Source of the DNA: Pseudomonas aestuarii
GTDB lineage: Bacteria; Pseudomonadota; Gammaproteobacteria; Pseudomonadales; Pseudomonadaceae
Length of the DNA stretch: 64,000 nucleotides
Reading direction: 5' to 3'
NCBI RefSeq assembly: GCF_027988105.1
Contig: NZ_JAQJZJ010000013.1
Span: forward strand, 1 to 64,000
How positions within the stretch are numbered: the first letter of the stretch is position 1; each line of letters opens with the position of its first letter. The translations under genes and the position numbers were made by a program. The notes below the pieces were generated by a model that saw only the letters and a list, made by a program, of their open reading frames with translations, had not been told where the DNA came from and searched no databases. Positions 51,001 through 63,000 of this stretch are shown here, piece after piece.

Positions 51001-54000
51001 CTCGTCAGTCATACCATTGAAGTCAGGGTCGAAGCTGAACGGGGTGATATTCACCGCCTTCTTCAACTCCCCACCCACATTGACCACGGCCTGCTGAATC
51101 GAACCCGGTGTGGCGATCGATTCATTCATCATGTTGCCGTTAAAGGTTTTGCTATCGCCGTTGTCTGGCAGAAGCGCGACCACTCCGTTCAGCGCTTCGC
51201 CATAGGTGGTGGCGTTGCGGCTGGTGAGGATGCGCCCATCATCGCCGATTACGCCATCATCACCGCTGCCGCCACTGATCCAGTCGTTGCCGTAGCCGCC
51301 GATCAGGTCATCGTCCTGACCTTCGCCGAACAGCACGTCATTGCCCTTGAGCCCATACAGCCCATCATCGCCGGACTCGCCGTGCAGCTCATCACCGTTG
51401 CCCCGGTCACTGGCCGCGGCACTGCTGAAGTCGATGCCGCCTTCGTGGTAGTCGAGGAACTCTACCGCGCGCACGATGATGCGGTCATAGGTGGCGGCGT
51501 TGCCGTCACTGCCGTAGCCTTGTGCCGGCGAACCATTGGTGTCGTAGTTGTAATTGAGGAAGCCACCGGTGCTGGTCACGCCATTGGCGTACACGGTGCC
51601 GGTTGCGCGCTGCGTTTGGTTGACGCCCACCAGGCGCAGAATACGACCGTTGTCCCCCACCAGGGTATCGGCGTCATGGGCATGGCCGCCGGCTTTGGTG
51701 ATGATTAGGTCATCCGCCGCCGAAGTCGGCAGCCCAACACTGCGTGCGGTGGTTGCATCGCCAATATCGTTGCGGGTGATGTCGGTGCCGGCGCCGCCAA
51801 ACAGCAGGTCACTCCCATCGGGGCGCTGATTGGCGTTGATCAAGCCAAACAGATCGGAACTGCCGCCGATGATGTCATCCTGGCCGAGGCCGCCGAAGAT
51901 CACATCATTACCGCCATTGCCTTCGATGTAATCGTCGCCGTCGTACAAGCCCTCGAAGGTGGCGTTAACCAGCAGATCCAGGCTTGCGTCCATAACAAAG
52001 CCGAAGTCGGCCATCGAGGTTGGTAGCGCTCCGCGATTGGCGCCGAACTGGGTGAAGCCGTTAATGCTGACGATGCTGCCATCGCTACGGGTCAGGCTTA
52101 GCTGGGCAGCGGCTAGATTTTTCGCAAAGTCGGCGCCCGCTTGTACACCAATCGTGCCGTCACCCTGAATTACGTCATTGCCCAGCTGGCCGAAGATTTC
52201 ATCCTCGCCGGCGCCACCGGCTATGTAGTCGTTACCGAACAGCTCAGGGTGATTGGCCTCGACATCATCGCTGTGATCGAGCAGCACAATGCGGTACTGG
52301 GTTTGGTTACGCGGGTCATTCATGGCATTCAGGCTGGGCTGGCTTGGGTCAATAACATTGCCCGCGCCGCCCGCACCAATACCGATCAACACCCGGCCAT
52401 CATTGACCCCTTCGGTCACACCATAAATCAGCGTGCCGTCGAGGGCGCGCATGCGCACATCAATGTCGTCCGGCCGGTAGCAGATAGCTGCGTTATCGCC
52501 GGCGATGGCATCGGCGCCCGCACCGCCATCCAGGCGATCATTGCCATCCAGTGCACCGGCAACATTGCTGCCGCCAATCAGGATGTCATCACCGTTACCG
52601 CCATAGAGCACGTCATCGCCCTGCTGACCCATCAGCACATCGCTGCCGTCTTCGCCGAACAGCAAGTCATTGCCGGCGCCAGACAGCTGATCGACATTGG
52701 TGGCTTCGAACAGCAGGAAGCCCTCAGTTGGGAAGCACTCCCAGCACACGGGACGCAAGCTGGTTTCGGGATCGAACGGGTGATCGTTTTTGCATTCGAT
52801 ACGGCCTTGATCGCCAAACACCAGATCGTCGCCAGCCCCGGCGTAGATGGTGTCGTCACCGCCACCGCCGAACAGCACATCATTGAATTGGCCGCCGATG
52901 ATGGTGTCGTTGCCATTGTCTTCATCGTTAAAGCCAATGGTTTCGATCTTGCACAGGGTGAACTCATGGACCGAGAACACCAACGGCGCATCAGTGCTCA
53001 GATGATCACGTGGGGCGCTGGTCAGCAATGCGTTGTCACCGATGGCGATATTGCTGCCGTTACCGGTAGACACGGTGTCGTTGCCCACACCGGCGATGAC
53101 AATATCGTTGCCCGCGCCGGTTTCAATGATGTCGTCACCACCCACGGCCGTGGCGCTGGCCAGTGACCAGATACGGTCAATGTCATTGGTGCGCGGTGGA
53201 TTGCTGGCACTAGGGCTGAGGATTTCTTCGGCCAGGTAATCCACCAGACCATGGTCACCAAAGACAATGTTGTTGCCATCCAGCGCAGCGCTGCCGCCAC
53301 TGCTAGAGAAGCTGTTGATGGTGTCATCACCGCCGCCACCGAAGATCATGTCGCGGCCAATACCGCTAATGATGCTGTCGTTGCCGTTGGCGTACTCGTT
53401 GCCGGTGCCATTGATCGTGCCGGTATAAGTGGAGGTCACCAAGCCCAACACCTGCACCTGATAATCGTCGTCAGTTTTACTGGTAAGTGGATCTCTCACC
53501 GGGGTGTTTACGCCGGTATCTACGCCCAGAATCTTGCCGTGGTCACCAAACAGAATGTTCTGGCCAATACCGCCATCGATGCTGTCGTCGCCTTGGCCGC
53601 CGAAGACGATGTCGTCACCGTCGCTGGCTGTAATGACGTCGTTACCACCCAGGCTTGCCTGCGCATCGATGCTTTCCACCACATCCAGGGTGCTGATATC
53701 GCTATCCGGCGTACCGTAGTAATCGTTGCTCAGGTAGCCCATGTGACCGAAGTCACCGAAGATCACATCGGAGCCGCCATCACCACTGATGATGTCGGCA
53801 CCATTGCCGCCGAGAATGCGGTCACGACCGGCATCGCCGACAATGATGTCATCATCGCCATTGGCCGACTGATCACTGCGGATATCGGAGACCTTGCGCA
53901 CAATCAGGATTTTGTCAGCATCGTCTATCTGCTGCGCAACGATGCCGTGGTCGCCGAAGATGATGTCATCGCCGTCGCTGCCCTGAATCACATCCTTGCC

Positions 54001-57000
54001 TGCGACCAGGGTGTCGCGGTTGGAGGCTGGGTTGTCATTGTTCGGCCGCACTGCATCGGTGGTCGGAACCGACAACACGCGGGTAATCACATTGATATTG
54101 ACGCCCGAATCACCGTAGATCTGGTCGTCGCCTTTATTACCAATAATCAGGTCATCACCTGAACCGCCGGCCAGCACATCACCAATCTGGCTACCAATGA
54201 GGGTGTCATTACCCGCACCGCCATAGATCACCACACCCAGGGCATCGTCACCGTAGCTGCCAGGGTTGGGCATGATGGCACTGGCATCAATCACATCGTT
54301 ACCGCTGCGATCAAAGGGATTGGCCCGCGCCAGACGATAATAAGTGCCGGCCTGAACCGGGTTCGGGCCCAGCACAAAGGTGTCGGTTACATCGGCAATG
54401 TAGGGTTGCCCTGCATACCAGGAAGCGTCCTGGGAGGTATCACCGTAAATCACCAGTGGTGAGGTCGGGCCGCCGCCGCCGGTGACGGTAATCCGGTCGC
54501 CATCGATAGTGCCGGTGTAGGCGCCCGCTACCGGGTCTTGTACATCGAGGTTACCGCCACCATGCACAGTGGTCAGGCCGCCATGCAGCGCATCAGTATT
54601 CAGGGTGCTAGTGATCAGCAGCGAGTCATTACCCGAGCCCATCATCAGGTTGAACACTTCGATATTGGAGCGATCAGCCGCGCCATCAACCCCGGCCTTG
54701 CCATAGGTAATGCCGGCCGCAAAGTCAGCGTTTTCGCCATAGGCGACCTGATCGAAGTGCAGCCCAGACGCCAGCCCCATACCCGTGAGCTGGGTGCCGC
54801 TGAGCACGCCTTGCTTGTCCTCCATGCTCGAATCATCGAACACATTGAGGATGTCGATCGACTGTTCTTCTGGTGGCTGTACGGCAATACCGAATACCGG
54901 GATGTTGGTTTCACCCGGCAACAGCACGGCCTCGACTAGCGGATGCACCTCGGCCCCGATGCCACCTTCGATTTCCAGAGGGCCTTTGATATCGGACAGC
55001 AGGTGTGGCTGCACGGCGAACTGCTTGGTGCCGGGGTGCAGCAAATTCACTGCGGGATCCTGCACGGCAGTCACCGTGACTAACTGAGGAATCCACCAAT
55101 TGGTTTCATCGAAGACCACCGGCTGAGCCGTGGTCAGGCCATCGGTATGCGGGGTGATGGTCACCGTACCGGTCGGAGCCCGGGTCAGACGAATGCTGTA
55201 GGTATCGGTAATGCCATCGCTGACCAGGGTGGTGCCGTTGCTTTGCTGAATCAGCACGCCCGGCACATCGTCGTCGGCCACAGTGACCGCCAGGGTTTCG
55301 CTAACGGTGCTAGCGCCATTCTCGAAGTAGGTGCCGTCGGCGCTGCTGCTAACGCTGTGACTGATCAGGGACAACTTCTGGTCTTCGCGCAGGGTATCGT
55401 CCAGCGCCGTAATGATGATGGTCTGGGCCTGATCCCAGTTATTCTCGGTAAAGGTCACAGTGGTTTGCGACAGCTGCAACTGCTTGGCGTCGTAGTTGAG
55501 CGTGATCGTCACATCTGCGGTGGGTTTCTTGGTCAGGGCAATGGTGTAGCTGTCGGTAATGCCCTTGCCGGCGTCACCTTCGAGCACCAGCGTGCCATTG
55601 TCGTAGGCATCCTTGCGTACTTCGGTCAGCAAGATACCGGCGGTGTCGTTGTCGATCACCGTAACCAGCACATTACGCACCTTGATGCCGTCATAGCTGG
55701 CCACACTGGCAAGCTGAGCGGCATCGGTGCTGTCCTCTGCCACGGCCTGCACGCTGTGGCTGACGGCGACAACCCGCTTGCCCTCCTCCTGGCTGTCGTT
55801 GGCTGCGGCGATATACACGGTTTGCGCCTGATCCCAGTTGCTGGAATCGAACACCAGCACCACGGCGCGGTTGCGCACATTAGTGGCTACGCCGTCCTGA
55901 ATCAGGCTGCGTTCGAAGCTGGCCGGATCGGTCGAGACCAGCACCGAATCGCCCATGCCGGCGGCATCCTGCTCTTCCTGTGGTGAGCGCGAAGCGCTGA
56001 CGGTGACATAAACCTTGGTGCCTGCGGCCACCGGTAGGGCCAGGCGTACGGTGTAGGTGTCCACCGTGCCCCAGGTACCGCTGTCGGTTTCACGCACCAG
56101 GCTGGCACCGTCGGACTCGTCGATGATCACGTTGCCACTGAAGCCACTGGCGCCACCGCTGCCTGGCAGGCCTGCGACATTGAGGTTGATCCCCGGAGCG
56201 ATCAGGCCGTCATAGCCAATGTCGCTTCCTGAGCTGACCTGCTGGTTGATCACTGCGCTGTGGCCTTCCAGCTCCTGGGTGGTAATCACGTCAGTGACGT
56301 CACCGGCCACGTTGAAGATGTCATTACCCAGCCCGCCGACAATGCGCGTGGCCATGCCAAAGCGAGTGCTCTGCACGGTGAAGTGATCATCCCCTTCCAG
56401 GCCATCGACCTCGAGCACCTCGACATTGTCGTAGGTGACATTGAGGCCGGCGCCATACACACCCTGATCGGTGATGACAAAGCTGTCGCCAAACTCGGTG
56501 CCCAGCACCAGCAGCTTGTCAAAGCCGGCGCCACCGTCCACCGAGACCGGTGCATTGATGTTGTATTGAATAAAGTCGTTGCCGGAACCACCCTCCAGCA
56601 CCTGGCTGGACGCGGTAGAAACGCCGCCGGTGGTTTTGACAATGGCCACGCCGTTGGCATCGGTTTTGATGCTGCCATCGGGGTTGGTTTCAGCCAGGGC
56701 GAAGGCCCGGACGATAAACAGGTCATCGCCGTCATTGCCCTCAAGGCGCAGGGCGGCCTGGTTGCTGTACACCTGGAATACGTCATTACCACCGCCACCG
56801 ATGGCGGTCAGTGCCACGCTGTTGCCGCGACTCAAATAGCCCCGGGTGGTGGCCACTGTGGCGAACTCGAACTGGTCGGAAGCTGCAATGTTGGCACCGA
56901 TGCCACGCTGGGAACCGTAGATCTGACCCACCTGGAAGGTGTCATCACCGGCGCCGCCATCGAGGGTGGTGATGGCGCTGTTGTCGTCGCTGGCGAAGTA

Positions 57001-60000
57001 ATCGTTACCGCCCATCCCTTCAACAATCAGCCGGCCATTGAGGTTGGCGTCATAGTTGATGCGTTCCACCTCAGACGGTCCGGTGCCGGCCATTGCCTGC
57101 TCCAGGCTGCCGTGCAGCAGGGCAACAAAGGCAGGCGACTCGGCGACCTCACTCGGAATGCCACCCATGCTGCGCAGCAGGAAGATATCGTCGGTGGCAT
57201 AGGGGGCACCGGCTGAATCCGCACCGTTCAACACACCATCGAAACCACGAATGCGCAGTTCATCGACGCCATTGGCCTTGGCCCCGGTGTCGAGCACATT
57301 GATCACATAATTCTGCCGATCCTCCGCAGCCACCTGACTGCCGCGGGTGTTGATCCAGTAGTAATCGGTGTCCGATTGACCGTCCAGGGTCAGGGTGTCA
57401 CCCAGGCCGTTGCGGTCGATATGCATGGAGCGAAGCTGGTTGACGATAAATTGGTCTTCACCATCGTGAAGCAGACTGGCGCTGGACTTCTGGCTGCCAA
57501 ACACTGTGGTGTTGGCATCCAGCTTGGTCTGATTGAAGGTGAAGGTGTCGCCGTCGCTGTGGCCGAAAATTTCGGTGAAGCTCTTGGCGGTGCCGGTGGC
57601 TACGGCAAGATCGGTCGGCGCATTGCGCAGGCCGATGGTGCCGCGCAGATCCATCCGGGTGCCGCGGCCGGTGTCAGCATTGCTGTCATCCACGGCATCG
57701 GTCTTGCCCACCCGCCGGGTATCACCGCGCAAGCTAATGCCCGTGCCGGCAAGAATACGGCTGTTGTTGCTGGTGCTGACGTTGTCACCGATCCAGAGCG
57801 CAACCACCAACGCGGCCGAGATATCGCTGACTGACAGCATGCGCTCGCCATTTTCAGCCACCCGCGCCGTACCACCGGCCAGCAGCACCAGGTTCTCGGT
57901 ATCCACTGCCGAGGTATCCGGTACGGTCAGACGCAGTGAGCCATTCTCGGCAATAGCCCCCAGCACATTCAGCGGCCCGTTGACCTCGGTGATATACACA
58001 TTGGCACTGGCTTCAGCAAACAACCGACCCAGCGCGGAAGCGCCGCTGTCGATATCCAGGTCATCGCCGACTACACCGATGCTGCCGCCGTTGGCGTCCA
58101 GATCAACATTGCGGGCGCTGATATTGATGGCATCGCGCATGCGGTTATCCGCATCACGGTAAAAGCCATCTGCCGCATCCGGATTGACATCGTCATTACC
58201 GTCAACAATCGAACCGGCACGGGCCACCAGGGTCACATCACCGGTGGCGGATACCACATGATGCACCCGCAGGTTGCCCAGCGTTTCTTCGATATAGATG
58301 CTCTGCGGCGCATCCGCGCGCAGTACGCCGAACTGCAGCACGCTGCCGACCTGATCGAGCAAATTGATTTCGAGGAAATTACTGGCGCTGCCAATGCTAC
58401 CGGCCAGTGCTGTGAGGGTGATGTTCACCCCGGTTACATCGGCGGCGGTATCGTCCAGCGCATCAATAATCGAGGCGGGTGCCGTCAGGGTTACGTCGTT
58501 TGCGGTTGAGGTGATATTGCCCACCCGCATGTCACCTGCTTGCTCGGTCAGGCTAATAAAGCCATTGGTCAGCACATCAATATGACCCGTACCGAGAATC
58601 TCTGTGATACCGGTGACATTGACCTGTACGTCCGCCGGCGTTGAATGCTGCGCGGTAACGATGATATTGCCGGAGCCTTCAGCAATCAGACCGGCGCCAC
58701 CGCCAACAGGATTGACGAAGTTGTAAGTGGCCTTGATATCCACCAAGTCAGCCGGGTCCGAGCTGACATAGTAGCCAACGTCCCCCGCTTGCCCCGATGA
58801 ACCTTGTGGTGAACGGAATGCGGTGTAGTAGGTAGCGTCCGCGGCTGTATCGGCAAGCGCCCTGACCCGTACGCCGCCAGAGGTCCCCGTTGAGGTTTGC
58901 AACTGGGCAGACTGCAGAATGACATCGGCACTGCCGTTGCCTTCAAGGCCTGCCTGAATCAGGTCGATGTTGAATACATGAGCGTCGGGGCGCCCCACGC
59001 CACCCAGCGCTGCTGCCGGGTCGCGCAGCAGGCCGCGCAGGTCGAGGTAGTTATCCGCTCCGGCTTGGGCGTCCAGACGAATACCATCGGTAATCGCCAG
59101 CGTGGTGGTGCCCTTGCTGATGCTATGGCTGCCAGTGGCCAGGTTGGCCGGGTCAATCGACAGCGCGGTGCCCGAGAAGGCATTGGCACTGCTGCTGGCC
59201 AGACGCAGGCGCAAGTCATCCAGCCGAATCACGTAGTAGGTGGTGCCATCGACCAGATTGCCCAATGCCTCGCCACTGGTGTGATAAACCACCGCGTCGC
59301 CGGTTTCCAGTTGGTGCTCGGCATCGAATACCACCAGCGCGCTCTGCACGATATCCACAGCCAGGTGATTCTTGACCAGCGGATCACTATCGGCGTTATA
59401 GCCGATGGTGCCTAAGGGCGCATCCAGCTGCAGGTCGCGGCTGATGATCAGCGTGGTGCGCGATTTGTCAGCAAAACCTACAGCCGAGACGCCACGGTTG
59501 GTTACCGCCACAATATCGCCTTGGGCGGCATAGATGCGGGTCTGACCGATGGGGTTGGTGATGGTGCCAGCCAGCAGAATGTCTGGCGCATAACCGGTTT
59601 GGGTGCCGGTATTTTCGATCGTCACCTGGGTCGGGCTGACCGTGCGACTCAGGTTGAAGGTCAGGCTGACGTGATTGCCTTGCAGGTCAACAAATGGATC
59701 CGAAGCAACTCCGACAGCAATATCGTTGATCACCAGATCCAGCGTGGACTGGTTGGTGATGGTGATACCGGCGTAGGTATCAGAGAAGGTGAACTTGGAG
59801 CGCAGGTCCGGGACAGCATCGGGCGGGTTCGGGATAGCATCGGGAGTGTCGTTGACAATCCGGTTGGCAATAAACAGTACCTCGCCACCACTACCAGCAC
59901 TGATGTCATCGACAATCGCCTGGTTGCCGACGATGGTCACGGTGGTGCCAATGGCCTTAACCACATTGCCATTGGCATCAATCAGCACTTCCGGGCTGGC

Positions 60001-63000
60001 CCCGGCAGAAATCTCTACGTCGGCATCCCAGCGGATAAAACTGTCTTTTGATGAAGTGCCAGAGGTATTAACCTCAGTCGCTTCCGCCAGCAAGGCCAGA
60101 TGATTGTAGAGACTGCCATCGGCTGTGCGAGTACTCAAAGGCGTGTCGCTATTGGCGCGCGGAGCCGTTTGCAGACGCGCGCCGTCCCGGGCTTCAATCA
60201 GTTCAACCACCTCGGTGGTATTGCTGCCTCGATTAATCGGAACCGGGATAAAGGCGATGGCCACCGCATTGGTATCCCGGTCTACCGAGACATCACGGTG
60301 ATAAGCGCCAATATCGATACCCCGGGTACTCTTGATCCGGGCATCGGTGTCGATCAGGGTTTGCACGGCGGAATGGGTGTTGACGTTGGAGTCCGAAATA
60401 GCCACCGCAACAAAACCGCCCGCCAGCGCATAGCTGTGATCCCAGACGCTGAGGTGTGAAACCTCGGCATTGAGGCGCAGCGTATCGGCCTCGATATGAG
60501 CGCCCTCGCCCACCTTAGTCAGCGTGCCCTGAGTGTTGTTGCTGGCACCATCACCATTGTTGTCATCACCACTGTTGTCATCACCACTGTTGATGGTGGT
60601 GTAGGCCCGCGCCTCTGAACCGGCACCAATACCGCCACCCTTAGCTGTGGCATACACGTTACTCGACATCGAAGAGTCAGAAAGAATGGACACCTGGCCC
60701 TTGGACTTAAGCGTCACGCCATCATCTGTCAGGTAGGCTTGGCTGGTGTTATTGATGGTGACATTGGCCTCGACCTTGGCGGCTGCAATCGCCCCGCCAC
60801 CGATATTGCTGATATAGCCCTTACCGCGACTGACCGACTCGGTAGAGATAGTAATATCACCAGCGGCATCAACCAGGTCAGCCGCTACCCAGGCTTGAAC
60901 ATTGTTGGTAATGGTCAGCTTGGCTGTTGGCAGGGAAATGGCCAAACCGCCACCGCCGCCACCCTCGACGCGGCTGATGGACACACCATCGCCCGCCGGC
61001 GGATTAAGCAGACGCAAAGAGTCACCACCTGGTGCCAGCAGCAAGTGATTACCGGTTGGCGTGCTGGACAGGTCAAGGCGCAATTCCTGCTTTCCGCTGG
61101 CCCCAGACAACTCAATACCGGCCTTACCGAAACCATGGAGACCCGTGCGGTTCAGGTCGCTGACATTCAGGGCTGTTGCACTGGCAGCAGTTGTTGCCAG
61201 CTGAAATTTACTACCATCGCTGTTGATGACGTAGTAGGTCACGCCATCTTGCAACACGCCCAATGTCTGCCGTTCCAGGGCGTGCTGAACTTGCTGACCG
61301 GCCTCGCTCTTGTCAGCTGTCAGTGCAATGGCTTGGGTCCGTACGGTTGCATCGTGGGACTCATCAGTCAGCACATCACCCGCGAAATACAGGGTTTTGC
61401 CGTCGACCGAGATACCTGTGATTGTCCGGGTGCCGTTATTGTCGTCAGTGCCGCCGATCACAATGCTGGCCCCGACTGTGAAACCATCGGCTATCCAGCT
61501 GCCGGAACTGCGCACAATTTCGTCATTTTCATCGTCGATCTGGTTAAACGAAAGTCCGTCGACTTCGGCATACCCACGCAGCAACTGGATATTGTCCTTG
61601 TTGATGACCAAGGCGTAGTAACTCGAACCATTACTCAGCCCACCAATTGCCGTGCCGTTGGTACGGTAAGTCAGCTTGTCCCCGGTCACATAGCCGTGAC
61701 CGCTATCGCTCGCATTGATGATGCCGTCACCGTTGCTATCCCGGCCGAGATAGAGGTAATCGTTGTTGCTATTCACCAAGCCAGGCTGGTTACCGGCGGT
61801 ATCACCATCAGTGTCCTGCTGATACTGGGCGTCGACCAATATGCTGCTGAACACCGCTGTGGGTGCTGCGTAATAGGTCACCGCTTGGCCGTCAGTAAAG
61901 CCTGAGAGGTGAATGTAATTGCTGTCATCCACCACATTTTGCGAAGTGCCAGCATTAAAACTGCTCTGGTTGGCCAAGGCATCGCTACGGCTGCTGAACA
62001 GCTTGATGCTGTAGTCGTCCAGTACTCGTACGTAATACGTGGTGGCGGCATTCAGATCCGTAACATTGAGGCTGGTGCTGCCGGTGAAGTCGTACTTGAC
62101 CGCATCGCCCGTTACAAAACCATGGGGTGCCTCGAAACGAATGCGATCCCTCAGCGCATCCACGCCGTCTTGCGGGCTGAACAAGCTGCCGGTATTGGCA
62201 GCCGATGCTTCGAATGTGGCGCCGAACTTGAGGATGTTTTCATCGACCACAATCACCCGGTACTCACGGTCTTCAGTCAAGGCCGGATCACCGGCACCTC
62301 CTGTGGCGATAGCGGTATTACCGTTGCTGTCATACAGCACGTAGGTGCCATCTCTCAGGCCATGGGCGTCAAAGACGATGGTGTCGTCATCCGTGTCCAC
62401 ATCGCTGCCTGGTGTGAAGAAATCATCTAGTGGGGTGCTAGTGGTCTTGGCCAATATATTGGCCAGTATTTGCACATCCCCGCCAGCAACAATGCTCGCG
62501 TTATCACCCACACTGCTGGATACCGTAGGGGTAACGTTGGCATCGGTGAGCACTACACCCACAGCGCCTACGCCGATTACCAGCCCGAATCCTGTGGCGC
62601 CGGCCTTGGCGCGAATGGATGTGGCCTCAAGGGTGACATCACCCAGGGTGGTGATATTGGCGTCTTCGTCGATTTTCGCCAGTACTGTCGGTGTCACATA
62701 GGTCACGGCACTGCTGCCGGCTCCGGCTCCCAAACCACCAGCGGCGGTTATGGTGCTTACCGAACTGTCGCTGGTGTTGTTGGCAATGGCGCTCAGGCTA
62801 CCGGCATTGATCCGGGTCGATTTGCCGATACTGACCTCGGTCAGGCTGACAATATCGCCACGGGCAAACATCGCACCGATGGCAATGGCACCGATGGCGC
62901 CACCATCGGCTGTGACCCGCGCCAGATAGACCGAGTCTGCCGTGAGCCTGACCTCACCACGGGCGTCAATGGTCACGTGTTCGCCAATTTTCGCGGTCAC

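Noticed and set aside
60550..60600. A 15-base tandem repeat inside the exoprotein gene (TTGTCATCACCACTG)
   Set aside because: It encodes an in-frame Gly-Asp-Asp-Asn linker and needs no explanation beyond a simple coding repeat.
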